Notes under the pieces: generated by a model
What the model saw: only the letters and a program-made list of their open reading frames with translations
What the model was told of the DNA's origin: nothing
Databases searched by the model: none
In this document: piece by piece, positions 10,201 through 18,371 of the stretch
Numbering within the stretch: the stretch's first letter is position 1
Layout: every line of letters starts with the position of its first letter
NCBI GenBank assembly: GCA_009363875.1
Contig: CM018690.1
Coordinates: 152,001-216,000 of the forward strand
DNA length: 64,000 bases
From: Mikania micrantha
Lineage: Eukaryota > Streptophyta > Magnoliopsida > Asterales > Asteraceae
Reading direction: 5' to 3'
Program-made: the position numbers and the translations under genes

Positions 10201-13200
10201 ACCGTCCCGGTTAAGCAAAACAAAATCTGGTTCGCTAAATCTCGTGCTAAGAGAGTTCATTTTGCAAACGTGAAGTCTGGAGCCAAGGAGATGTTAGCTG
10301 CACGTGTTCAGAAGTTTAAACCATTCAGGGGATTCGGTGACAGTGGGAGCAAGGGTTGTGTTCCGGGTACAGTTACGAAGAGCCGTTGGGTTTTGAAGAC
10401 TAGAACTGAAGAATTCTCTCCTGTGGGTAGTTTGCTGTGCTTGGAGAGTGTTGGTGGTCCTCGGTGTATCTTTGGATCTGGTGGAGTGTCCATACCAGTT
10501 GAGATAGAGGATGAGTCGTTGACGGGACTTGTCACGACTGAGTTGGAGCTTGGGGGAGCTCCAACTGGCCCTTCATGTACTTGATGATTGAGGGGCGGTT
10601 TGCATCTAGGGGGATTTGTCTGGATATGATGAAGTCTTAGCTTATTCTTGGGAATAGAGGCTTGGAAGACTTGTTATTGAAGATTACTGGATTTACTGGA
10701 TGACTGGATTGCTTATGTTGGATGCCAGGCTTGATTCTATCGCAAGGCCTCCGAGTGGGAGATTGTTAGGTTTCGTAGGCCTTTGGGAGGTTTAGGGCAG
10801 CCGGCCTAATCTTGGCCCATTAGGGTTAAACCTAATTATTTTTCTATTTAAGCATTGTCATGTAATTGTAATCTTTAACACCTAATCAATAAAAGAATCC
10901 CTAGTTGCAACCCGTGGACGTAGGTCACATCGACCGAACCACGTTATATCTTGTGTCGTTTATTTTCTTTGCTTTCGTGTGCGTGTATGAGTTAGTCGGT
11001 TTCCGCTGCGCCTCTTTGATTCCTAACACTTTGTATGCATCAAGGAAACACTTAACATGGAACGCTGCCATTGAATCTACTTCTTGGTCAATCTCAGGCT
11101 GGGTAACGATCCTTTGGACATTCTTTATTGAGGTCCTTATAATCCACACACATTCTCCATGTTCCATCGGATTTTTTTGACCATAATTGGGTTAGCCATC
11201 CACATTTGGTGTTGTGTTTCGCACATTATACCTGCATCAACTTACTTTAGTATTTCTTTTATCACAACCTCTCACTGGTCCGGACCCAAACTCTTCTTTT
11301 GCTACTGGCTTCTTAGATGGTGAATTTTTAGTTCATGCTCAATGACCTCCCTCGGAACTCCAGTCATATCGAAATGGTGGAATGCGAAAACATCCATATG
11401 TTTCTTTAAGAGACCTTTAAGATGCACGTGTACATTTTCCGTTACCCCTTTCAAAGAGCATCTGATCTCCTCGTATCGGCGGTACCGTAAAAGGGGTGCA
11501 CATCCATGACCCAAGAGAATTGGCGAGGCGTTTCAACTTTTGGCGGAGATCTGCACGGTCGTCTTGAATAGCGTGTATTTCATGAACAGTTTTCCCGTCT
11601 TGTTCATGTTTGGTCGTATTTCAGGGCGCCTCACTTAACAATTGTTCATGTTTGGTCGGATTTCAAAGCTGATTTTGCTAATTTAGGTTTTGATAATTCA
11701 GTCTACGCACCACATGTTGGGTTGGGAGAGAATGAAATGAGGGAGTTTTGAGATTGCATGGATGAAGCGATGAGAAACATTCCAAGAGATGAGAAAGTGT
11801 GTATAGGAGACTTCAATGGCCACTTTGGAAAGGAGGAAGAGGTTCCCCATGACCCATGGGGGTTTCGGTTTCGAATCTCGGAACGAGAGTGGGGTCACAC
11901 TTTTGGAGTTTGCGGTGGCTCATACCTAGGCGGCTAGGCATCATAAACTCCTTTTTTAAGAAGAGAGATTCATATTTGATCACGTTTAGCAGTGGAGGAC
12001 GGGATATTCAGATTGACTACCTCATGATGAGAAGATCGGATCGTGGCAGTGGTGTCACAACATAAACTCTTAGCAATGGATATTTTTATGCGTAAGAGGC
12101 TCGTGGATGGGAAGAAGAAGAACCCTTAGATTAAGTGGGGCGCCCTGAAAGGAGAAAAGATAATGTTGTTCAGCAAGAGAGACATCGGTATATGCGAAGA
12201 CGCAAATCGATTGTGTGATGAAATGGCTGAAAAGGTGACTAGAGCAACAAAGGATACACTTGGGATGACAACAGGATACAAAAACGGGCAGAGGGAGCCT
12301 TGGTGGTTGAACGAAAAGGTGCAAATCAAGGTTAGAGAAAAGCAACAAAGGTTCAGAGAGTTTGCCAAATTTACCCAAAGCGCAAAGAGGGCACGACTGA
12401 AGACGAGGTACAAAGAAGCGAAGCGTGAGGCAAAGGAGACAGTTTCAGAAGCTATAAGCAAGGCTTACATAGAGATGTATAAACGCCTTAAAACTAAAGA
12501 GGGAGAGCACGCTATGTTCAAGATTGCAAAGGCTAGGGAGCGAAAGAGGCAGGACTTGGGAGTAGTGAAGTTCATAAAAGGAGAGGATGGACGCGTGTTG
12601 GTAAAAGAAAGTGAAATTAAAGACAGATGGCAGACATACCTTCATGATCTTTTCAACAAGAGCAACTATTAAGAAGAAGATGGAAGGGATCCCCACCAAC
12701 ACAGGAACATCTCGAAACAACTGCTATTGTAGACGTATCACCAAAGAATAGGTTCTTGCAGCTCTTAGATGGCAAACAACTGCTGGTGTGAGAGCACCGG
12801 TGAGAGATACAGACTTCTTCCAGTGGAGGTGGGACTACACCAAGGATCGGCATTAAGCCCCTTCCTTTTTGCGGTTATTCTGGATGAGTTGTCGATGTCT
12901 ATTTAGGCTCATATCCCATGGTGTATGCTTTTCGCGGATGATATTGTCTTAGTGGCAGAAACGAAAGAGGAGCTAAATATCCGTTTAGAAGACTGGCGAA
13001 CCGCTTTAGAGCAGAGAGGCTTACGCATAAGTAAGACAAAAACTGAGTACCTACATTGCCATTTTAGCGAGGCAAACGAGGAAGACGAAGATGATCATCA
13101 GCTGGCTATTGAAGGCCAGGAGATGCCGAGGACGACAAAGTTCAAATACCTAGGATCGTTTATATAAGGTGATGGCGACATTGACAGTGACGTAGCTCAC

Positions 13201-16200
13201 CGGGTTCAGGCAGGTTGGAGAAAGTGGACAGCAACAACGAGCATCATATGCGACAAGAAGTTTCCAAAAAAACTCAAAGGTAAATTTTATAGAGTGGCGA
13301 TCAAGCCAGCCATGATGTACGGCACTGATTGTTGGCTGATTAAGAAGAACCAAACTAGAAAGCTGGAGACAGCGGAGATGAGGATGCTGAGATGGATGTG
13401 CGGACACACAAGGCTTGATCGTATAAGGAACGAGGTCTTCTGGGAAAGATTAGAGGTGGCAAACATCTCGGAAAAAGTTATGGAAGGAAGATTGAGATGG
13501 TTTGGGCATGTGAGGAAAAGCCAATTGGCGCCTGTACGAAAAGTAGAGTTTCTCACGGTGGAGGGGAAAAGGGGAAGGGGTCGACCAAGGTTGACATGGG
13601 ATGAGCAGATCAGACATGATTTGACAGGGCTACACATCTCGGAGGACATGATCTATGATGGAGTACGTGGAGACGTATAATAAAGGTACAAGATACATAG
13701 ATCCATTCCTAGGTTTTTTGACATAGGGGTCGTGGCCGGTTGCCGTGTCTTTTGTTGGTTTTGGGATTTATGATATGAGATTATATGTGTTACATGCATG
13801 ATTGCGAGATGGGGGGTTTGTATGTGTTATCTGTAAAATGCTGGCTTGTATGTTTGACTGTGTCAGGATACCTCCTTGTTGGTTGTTTGCTTTGTTCGAT
13901 GACTTATATGATTAATGCTTACATGTTTCGTTTAATTCGTTGGTACTTCATGTTTATACTTTATGCTTCTGGTTGTGGTTATATGTTGTGTTTCATATTG
14001 TTGTAAAAATAATAAAAAAAAACGGTCCTTTGAGCCAGGGGACTCTAACGAAGTAGTCTCTCTGTTCTACTTATAGATAGGGGTAAGGTGTGTCTTTATC
14101 TTCCCCCAAGACCCCACTCTAAGTGGGATTTTTACTGGGCATGCTTCTTGTTGTAGTCTGATGTTGATAATTTTAATATGATAATTCTGATGTAATTTTC
14201 ATTCTCATAATTTCGTTTTTGATGTATTTCATTCTCATTATTCCATTTTTGATGTATTTTTGCTTGAATTTTAAATTATTTTTACTTTAGAATATTCATA
14301 TATTTACTTTTTTGCAATGTCTTGATAATTAATTGTTGATAAATAACGCATTCCTTACGTGATGCTCTTGCTATGTGCATCGCGCAACGAAATTTTGAAG
14401 CAATCGCATCGGACCACATCGTGCATTTAAAACCAAGTGACCTAAGGACTATATGTATTACAAATACCTTGTGGATAATTTATGAAACCTGGGGACCAAT
14501 AGTGAAATACTAAAAACCTCAGTGACAATCTTGGCAATTTACTCGACAAAAAAACCTGAAAGTTACTGGCATTAATAGCTCTAAAAAGTGAACTGCGTAT
14601 CATTTTTTTTATTGGATTTTGTTTACAATGGTTACAAACAGTAGTGTTGTATAATTTTATAGAACATTACCAAAATGAACTTCAGCTTGTGATAATTCCA
14701 TTGTTTGGTTGGTTACTTACTGGTTTTGTTGGTTAAAGGGGTTTGGAAGAAGCAAACATTGATGGTTTTGTTGAGGAAGTGCTTGTGAATGGCATGTCAT
14801 GGGCTTTTGGAACACAGGAGGAGTTGACAGGTTCATACATATTTGTGTGTGCTCATAACACTCGAGATAAAAGGTGCGGTGTTTGTGGGCCAGTTTTAAT
14901 TGAGAAGTTCAACAAGGAAATTGAAGTGAGGGGATTAAAGGATGAGGTGTTTGTGAGTGCTTGCTCCCATGTTGGGGGCCACAAGTATGCAGGGAACCTG
15001 ATTATATATAGTGCAGTTCAAGATGGGAAAGTTTGTGGGCACTGGTAAGAGAATTTGTTACCATGTTTTATACCTTATTTTTGTTTATACCAGTTATTTT
15101 TACACTATGTATTTAACTATTTATTCATTTTTTTTATATGCATGCTCTTGGGACAATCATCTTATTCTTGTGTTATAGGTATGGTTATGTTACCCCAAAT
15201 GACGTGCCTGAATTGCTTGACCAACATATCAAGAAGGGAGAGATCATTGAAAGGATTTGGAGGTACTATCTTTCCTTTTTTGCTTAATTTGTTGTTGACT
15301 GTTTTATATGTCAACATTGATTAGACAATTCGGTCCTAGACTCACTGTTCTTAATTTTCCTTGCAGTTTATTCTTAATTCATGTTTGTTGTTGCATGTTG
15401 TACTTTGCAACAACATAAATGTTACTGCCACTGAATGTTTATGTTTATTTGTTTTGAGCATAGAACTTACTGCAAACTTTCTCTGTTAGTAACCATGCTT
15501 ACAAACATCATAATGAACTTGTTGCCTTGGTACATGTATACCATATTTTAGTAGAGTTTAACTTTTCTTTTTTTTACATGTAACTTAAGAACTAGGCTGG
15601 ATAAGACTTGAGTATTCCTTATTTGAAATTGAAGGCACCGCTTTTTAGTAACTTAAGAGTATCCCTTGTTCTTTTTACAAATTTGCTAATGGTATATTGG
15701 TATCTTCTAAATTCTAATGTTAACAAACTAGCCTGCTCATGTCTAGCAAACAATAAAATACATCAGTGATTAAACACTGTTAATTTGGTTTCTAGTGGAT
15801 TTTCATCTACCTTTTTTTCTTCATTCAATATTATTTATATCTTCTGTGCTTAGTTATCCTTCTAATAATGTATCGTGACACACTACAAGGTGAGGTGAAG
15901 GGATGAGGAGAGAAAAGGTGATGTGGATAGATGTCATCATCTCTTTGTTTGGAGATTGAGTTAGGCACAGAAGAAGCAATAAACCCTAAACCCTTGTACA
16001 ATAAGATTTTCATATATTAAATTTTAGAGTTAGTTAAATGAATGGTTCACGTGGCTCGTAGTTAGCAAAAAGTTTTGATACGAAAGGGTTTTAAGTTACA
16101 AGTTTGGGTACTGTACTTTCTTTTTTGCAACGAGGTTAGGCAGTAATTCCATCTTTTGTTAATTTTTTTGTTGAATTTGGGTGAAGTAACCAAAATACCC

Positions 16201-17030
16201 TTTGACTTAGACTATTCAAAAAATTAAAGGATATTTTGGTCATTTCACCATAGTTTAAAGAAAAAGTTACCAACATTTACCCTTAATATCCAAACTCGTT
16301 ACAAAATTGAAAGCACATTACCGAAACTATGGTTGTAAAATCGGCCGATTAATCAGGGATCAATCGCTAGTAGGCCATCTCCTGCTTCGATTTCTTTTGT
16401 TATCCCTGTTAATCTTGATTAATCCCGATTAATCTGTAGTCCCTATTCTACCGCCCGATTACCACTTAGCGACTTCTACAACCATGACCGAAACATGCAA
16501 CTTTAAACCCTTAGTACCCAATCATGTTACTTTATGTAAACCAAAGTGACCATCCTTGTAATTAACTCTACATTCTATTTTTTGTTGACATGTTAGCAAT
16601 AATATATACCCCAAACCGATTTGTTATTACGTGTATGCGTTGATATCAATCCCTGAAGCTTTTACTATCTTTTGTTTAACATAAACCCACAATGATAAAA
16701 CTTGATTCATCGACTTGCAGGGGTGAAATGGGTGTTCCTCCTGTTGAGAAAGCTGAGAAGGTAGTTGAACTGACAAATCTGAACGGAAATGATCTGAAGG
16801 AAAATACAAAGGAAGTGAAGGAAAACACCAGAGGCTGTTGTCAAGTTGCCAATGAATTCCCATGCTGCAGAGATGATAATTTGGCCGCGAAAAAGGACAG
16901 GAAAAAAACCTGCATGTTTGGCCTCTTCTCGGCAAAATGGGAGCAACATGAGATTTTTACAGCTGCTGCTGTAATTGGAGGTGTGGCAACTGTAGCTGTG
17001 GCATATAGCTTTTATAAAAGGTCATGGTGA
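948..17030 (+). CDS. Sucrase/ferredoxin-like (Apd1-type) thioredoxin-fold [2Fe-2S] protein, five exons
   Basis: Exons are 948-1211, 1327-1412, 14739-15044, 15179-15262 and 16721-17030. All four introns have GT-AG borders, the phases join without a break, and the exons total 1050 nt (349 aa plus TGA). The family is plant Suc_Fer-like/yeast Apd1. In Apd1 a thioredoxin-like domain binds a [2Fe-2S] cluster through CX8C and HX3H; here these are C154/C163 (in RDKRCGVCG) and H194/H198 (in HVGGHKYAGN). GHWYGYVTP and the segment PELLDQHIKKGEII are further family hallmarks. A Lys-rich, Cys-containing linker (about 250-315) leads to a hydrophobic stretch near residues 325-343 followed by YKRSW, suggesting a C-terminal anchor. 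The start at 948 is preferred; an in-frame ATG at 879 would add 23 residues. The physiological role in plants is not clear. Intron 2 is 13.3 kb of transposons, yet the coding frame is intact. Confidence 0.93.
1327..1412 (+). CDS. Host gene exon 2
   Basis: The acceptor is TTGTAG and the donor AG|GTATTG. It encodes residues 89-117, including SDGDVLIFPDMIKHR, and ends with two bases of the Arg codon that exon 3 completes. Confidence 0.9.
1596..2769 (-). pseudogene. Tat-lineage Ty3/gypsy relic: RT C-terminus, RNase H and integrase start
   Basis: Read on the minus strand, this continues the RT fragment at 7681-8002 through a region resembling the RT connection, then an RNase H with NNESEYEALITGL (minus strand near 2150), then the start of the integrase (SLTRPENDLILVTAAWPFQKWEVDLVGP, minus strand, near 1620-1700). 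An RNase H with an NNxAEYEAL motif is typical of the Tat (Ogre/Retand) group. Several stops and frameshifts make it inactive. The part beyond the integrase start is missing at about 1596. Confidence 0.8.
3573..3837 (-). repeat. Two copies of the GTATGC-TATATA-GCATAC module
   Basis: At 3573-3595 and 3815-3837, 6-bp inverted arms GTATGC/GCATAC flank TTATATATAG. Each copy is followed by the related text CCATCCCACCACATAC, so the whole unit of about 240 bp is duplicated. The same module recurs in the other LTRs of this group. Confidence 0.75.
3955..4390. repeat. Degenerate tandem repeat around GGCAAGCACTGAGAGGCC
   Basis: Six or more imperfect copies of a unit of about 50-60 bp, each containing (T)GGCAAGCACTGAGAGGCCA and usually GTCCGTTCTA. 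The frames that stay open through it on the minus strand come from the repeat and are not genes. Confidence 0.8.
4600..4905. repeat. TAGCAT minisatellite
   Basis: Dozens of overlapping words of the type TAGCATTTAGCATG with variable spacing, inside the solo LTR. They fade into AACCTTAGCTTTTAGCA copies near 4830-4880. Confidence 0.9.
5866..5908. repeat. Inverted (CA)n / (TG)n hairpin
   Basis: A (CA)n run, then ATGCATGCATGA, then a (TG)n run. The two runs are complementary and can fold into a hairpin; alternating purine-pyrimidine tracts also favour Z-DNA. Confidence 0.8.
5995..6345 (-). repeat. Word tract CATTCGGC (GCCGAATG on +) in LTR leader
   Basis: About 14 irregularly spaced occurrences of GCCGAATG and close variants in 350 bp, downstream of the TATA box in the LTR's own direction. 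Homologous positions in the other LTRs carry other words. See Part 2. Confidence 0.75.
6731..6746 (-). promoter_or_regulatory. LTR TATA box inside a palindrome
   Basis: GGGGTATTTATACCCC; on the minus strand it reads TATAAATA flanked by complementary GGGGTA/TACCCC arms. Downstream (lower coordinates) is a GAGAGA tract near 6620-6700, expected for an LTR leader. This is the probable core promoter of the minus-strand LTR. Confidence 0.65.
6959..7092 (-). promoter_or_regulatory. Paired hairpins with TCGTCACC loops (LTR 3078-7394)
   Basis: Hairpin 1 has arms CGTATTCGT (6959-6967) and ACGAATACG (6984-6992). Hairpin 2 has arms TATTCGTA (7063-7070) and TACGAATA (7085-7092). Both loops contain TCGTCACC (TGACG on the other strand). 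The starts are 104 bp apart, about 230-350 bp upstream of the TATA box in the LTR direction. Confidence 0.75.
7681..8002 (-). pseudogene. Tat-lineage relic: reverse transcriptase core
   Basis: The minus-strand frame has MPFELKNTGDTYQRMMD and the catalytic YVDDLVVK motif, then NPAKCSFGVMEGKF. It continues from 11034-11600 across the copia insertion and into 2769-1596 across the hAT insertion. A frame break lies near 7920-7960. Host-gene introns tolerate it as dead sequence. Confidence 0.85.
8003..8268 (+). repeat. 5' LTR of the gag-only copia element
   Basis: Starts TGTTAGGTTTCGTAGGCC and ends GATTCCTAACA. TATA-like TTTCTATTTAAG and AATAAAAG lie in its middle. Confidence 0.92.
8271..8286 (+). 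other. Primer-binding site of the gag-only copia element
   Basis: TGGCATCAGAGCTTGG, two bases after the LTR. It is close to the complement of the initiator tRNA-Met 3' end (canonical TGGTATCAGAGC), with C in place of T. Confidence 0.75.
8287..9033 (+). other. Long untranslated leader of the gag-only copia element
   Basis: About 750 bp between the primer-binding site and the gag ATG. It has GC-rich GCCGCC runs near 8455-8590 and repeated GATTAGGGTTT-type words at 8385, 8490 and 8625. No coding frame is recognised. A leader this long could hold the packaging and dimerisation signals; that is inference. Confidence 0.6.
9034..10584 (+). CDS. Intact gag-protease ORF of a non-autonomous copia element
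   Basis: A 516-aa ORF. It starts MADEGKIQIEKFNGTDFVWW, a copia gag (UBN2-type) start. Residues about 1-200 are the capsid-like part. An Arg/Gly/Ser-rich stretch follows (about 203-225), then one CCHC zinc knuckle CWSCNELGHVKSQC (228-241), then a retropepsin-like WVMDSGASFHAM with catalytic Asp near 274, and part of the GAG-pre-integrase region to about 385. The last 130 residues match no integrase or RT motif I can see and end ELGGAPTGPSCT. Autonomous relatives run to about 1300 aa. The ORF has no internal stop despite LTR divergence near 3%, which may mean it was selected until recently. Confidence 0.88.
   Translation: MADEGKIQIEKFNGTDFVWWKMQIEALLSQKDLDMVLEDKPEKMDVAAESAWNSKDKKARGAITLALTRSVAFNIMHETTARGMMSALSNMYEKPSAANKVFLMRELFMTRMNEGSLVTVHINNLNSILSRLSSMGIKFDDVTKAVLLLSSLPDSWSGTVTAVTSSVGTTDMTFEGIRDIVLGEDVHRKSTGAGSSSEILHVGRGRGNNRSSGSRGRSPSKTRKTVKCWSCNELGHVKSQCPGTSKQVNATEGVYDDDALVCSIESCVDSWVMDSGASFHAMDSGETMLNLKKGDFGKVRLANDELLEVTGMGDVDLVTSLGTTWNLKNVRVIPGLNRKLISVGQLDKQGMKVRFGSNEWKVVKGNLVIARGMKHGSLYLVDELAEGCMTVPVKQNKIWFAKSRAKRVHFANVKSGAKEMLAARVQKFKPFRGFGDSGSKGCVPGTVTKSRWVLKTRTEEFSPVGSLLCLESVGGPRCIFGSGGVSIPVEIEDESLTGLVTTELELGGAPTGPSCT
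10764..11028 (+). repeat. 3' LTR of the gag-only copia element
   Basis: A near-copy of 8003-8268, preceded by the purine-rich CCGAGTGGGAGAT at 10751-10763, the likely polypurine tract. It is followed by the CTTTG duplication. Confidence 0.92.
11034..11600 (-). pseudogene. Tat-lineage relic: start of the RT domain
   Basis: Minus strand: HMDVFAFHHFDMTGVPREVI (about 11310-11400), the segment that precedes RT in Tat elements. Then, near 11180-11034, WRMCVDYKDLNKECPKDRYP and KCFLDAYK, where the gag-only element interrupts it. Frameshifts and stops are present. The edge towards the LINE is approximate. Confidence 0.8.
11682..12064 (+). pseudogene. LINE endonuclease (APE-type) relic
   Basis: It has SVYAPHVGLGENEMREF, then a stop, then VCIGDFNGHFG, then in another frame KKRDSYLITFSSGGRDIQID and YLMMRRSDRG, which are the plant RTE endonuclease motifs. 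At least one stop and two frameshifts. Confidence 0.75.
12163..12672 (+). pseudogene. LINE inter-domain segment (endonuclease-RT linker)
   Basis: A 169-aa open segment rich in Lys, Arg and Glu, with PWWLNEKVQIKVREKQ and ALFKIAKA-like text (MFKIAKARERKRQDLG), and DRWQTYLHDLFN near the end. It is the highly charged segment ahead of the RT in plant RTE elements. It is cut before the RT fingers. Confidence 0.75.
12796..13166 (+). pseudogene. LINE reverse transcriptase relic
   Basis: Contains LFADDIVLVAETKEELN with the FADD catalytic motif. The preceding RT fingers and part of the palm between 12672 and about 12790 are deleted. In-frame stops lie near 12855 and 12903, and the open part ends at 13165-13167. 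Confidence 0.8.
13294..13680 (+). pseudogene. LINE C-terminal segment
   Basis: A 128-aa open segment with MLRWMCGHTRLDRIRNE, LRWFGHVRKS and RGRGRPRLTWDEQIRHDL, the conserved C-terminus of plant RTE ORFs. It is separated from the RT by a stop at 13165 and a short gap. Confidence 0.85.
14156..14738 (+). other. Remaining native part of intron 2
   Basis: AT-rich sequence up to the acceptor AAAG at 14735-14738. I see no ORF or element ends here. Confidence 0.5.
14739..15044 (+). CDS. Host gene exon 3, carrying the cluster-ligand motifs
   Basis: The acceptor AAAG lies at 14735-14738 and the donor TG|GTAAGA at 15045. It encodes residues 117-219 with CX8C (C154, C163) and HX3H (H194, H198). It is separated from exon 2 by the transposon-filled intron. 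Confidence 0.93.
15179..15262 (+). CDS. Host gene exon 4
   Basis: The acceptor is TTATAG and the donor AG|GTACTA. It encodes YGYVTPNDVPELLDQHIKKG and then EIIERIW, the conserved end of the thioredoxin-like domain. Confidence 0.92.
16179..16249. repeat. Inverted repeat in intron 4 (MITE-like)
   Basis: The arm GGTGAAGTAACCAAAATACC (from 16179) is matched, inverted and imperfect, by GGATATTTTGGTCATTTCACC's arm ending at 16249. The repeat probably belongs to a longer MITE, but no flanking duplication was found. Confidence 0.5.
16328..16486. mobile_element. hAT-type MITE in intron 4
   Basis: A 159-bp element with inverted ends (TATGGTTGTAAAATCG; right end inverted CATGGTTGTAGAAGTCG), flanked by the exact 8-bp repeat ACCGAAAC (16320-16327, 16487-16494). 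It carries several GATTAAT words, as does the hAT element at 2778-7680. Confidence 0.88.
16721..17030 (+). CDS. Host gene exon 5 with C-terminal anchor
   Basis: The acceptor is TTGCAG. It encodes a variable linker with a Cys pair (GCCQVANEFPCC) and a Lys-rich stretch, then a hydrophobic segment (AAAVIGGVATVAVAYSF), YKRSW and TGA. The open frame extends upstream of the splice site, but only the spliced form joins exon 4 in phase. Confidence 0.9.
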
Positions 17031-17710
17031 GTTTTGCTCTCATGATATCTTGGGTCTGTTTTACTTGTTTTTTTACGGATATTTAAGCAAAAAGTTCCAC
17101 GAAGCAAGGATATGATCTCATATTGTAATCCCTATACGTGAACCTACTTAGTTTTTAAAGGTATAAGAATCTCTTTTTAGCTATTGAATGTTTGTAAGGG
17201 TGCAAATTAGCATGAATATGGGATTTTGTTCTTATTTGTTAGTTTCGTTTTGAACCTCATGGTACCATGTTACAAGTGAGAAATAAATGGTGCATGAGTT
17301 GATTACAAGATGTTGATACATTCTATAAAATCGCTTGAACTTGTAATTTCTCTGAGATGTGTTGTTTTAGGACATGTTATGGAGTTTATATGATATTTTG
17401 TCTTGATTCAAGTTTATATCTTGAAAAATCGGTGCTTTGATTTGTTCAAATGTGGATCTATACATATTGAGTTCCTGAAATTGGCATGCCATGCATAAAG
17501 GTCGATTACAAGCAGCATGATCTTAACCATGTTGCTTCTTCTAGGGTTGTTCAATGAACTGAGTTATAATTTATAAACTGTTGACGAGCCTTGCTTTTTT
17601 TTTTTTTGGTTTTGTTTATATTTTGTATGTTATATCGTTTTAAAGGTCATAAATAACAAGTTAGTAATCTGATATCATACAACTCTCAATTAATAATGTT
17701 CAAATGCAAA
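17031..17710 (+). other. 3' untranslated and downstream flank of the host gene
   Basis: AT-rich, no ORF of note. AATAAA at about 17283 is a plausible polyadenylation signal about 250 bp after the stop. Confidence 0.5.
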
Positions 17711-17718
17711 TACACAAG

Positions 17719-18363
17719 GGCTATTGGTGAATTCATCTGCGGGAACTTCGTTTAGGTTTGTTCATTTAATAAATAAATGAACATAAACAAGAAATTTCGT
17801 TTATTTAGTTCAATTAACGAATATAAACAGAGTTGTGTTCGTTCATTTGTGTTCGTGAACGTTTGGAAAAATGTTCGTTTATGTACTTTTACGTTTGTTT
17901 GTGTTTATTTGTTAAATGTGTTTTATATTTTTTTATTTAGTTTAATATCACAATATTTAAATGAGAAATCTAATCAATTGTAATTTATATTTTGCAAAAG
18001 ACAACAATTTGAAAATAAGATATTTGAAACATTAGTTATGGCCATTTCAATTATGATTATTATTTATAACTTTTGTTTTATTTTAAGATTATATTTTTTT
18101 ATTTGATTTTTATATCAAATGTTGTAACTTTAAATTTTTGTAAAATAATTTTTTAATGTTTGAAATTAAGAATGTTATTTTTTATTTTTTAAATAATATA
18201 TGTTTGTTTGCGTTTATGAACATGTTTAATTTCTTAATGAATCAATACAAACAAGAATTTTATTTTCATTAGTGTTCATAAATCGTTCGTAAACAAATTA
18301 AAAGTTAAATGCATGAACACGAACAAAGACTCGTTTCTGTTCGTTCATTTTGTTTCAACCCCT
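17719..18363. mobile_element. Probable non-autonomous hAT element
   Basis: A 645-bp AT-rich element whose two ends carry complementary GTTCGTTCATTT-type words. It is flanked by the 8-bp repeat TACACAAG (17711-17718, 18364-18371). The terminal repeats are weak (GGCTATTGG against AGGGGTTGAAAC), so the exact edges could shift by a base or two. No transposase. Confidence 0.65.
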
Positions 18364-18371
18364 TACACAAG

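Larger units (their letters stand above)
8003..11028 (+). mobile_element. Gag-protease-only copia-type element (TR-GAG-like), complete with TSD
   Basis: It has two LTRs (266 and 265 bp, TGTTAGG...CCTAACA), an exact 5-bp duplication CTTTG (7998-8002, 11029-11033), a primer-binding site, one long ORF and a purine-rich stretch before the 3' LTR. No integrase, reverse transcriptase or RNase H is present, so it must be mobilised by proteins supplied elsewhere. It landed in the RT gene of the antisense Tat relic. The LTRs differ at roughly 8-9 sites by eye (about 3%), so the insertion is not recent. Confidence 0.92.
11640..14155 (+). mobile_element. RTE-type LINE relic
   Basis: It has decayed endonuclease, linker and RT segments in order, then a non-coding 3' end that finishes with GACCCCACTCTAAGTGGG and a TTGTTGT-like tail near 14150, typical of plant RTE LINEs. 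The 5' end is truncated, and the true left border is uncertain by about 50 bp. Target-site duplication not found. Confidence 0.8.
1413..14738 (+). other. Giant intron 2 of the host gene, filled by nested transposons
   Basis: A 13,326-bp GT-AG intron. Native sequence remains only at its ends (about 1413-1595 and part of 14156-14738). Between them are an antisense Tat gypsy relic, a hAT element carrying a solo LTR, a gag-only copia element and a LINE. The exons on both sides belong to one protein and join in frame, so this is an intron rather than two genes. Confidence 0.9.

Noticed and set aside
12070..12461. Minus-strand ORFs of about 100 aa
   Set aside because: Antisense to the LINE linker segment; no domain.
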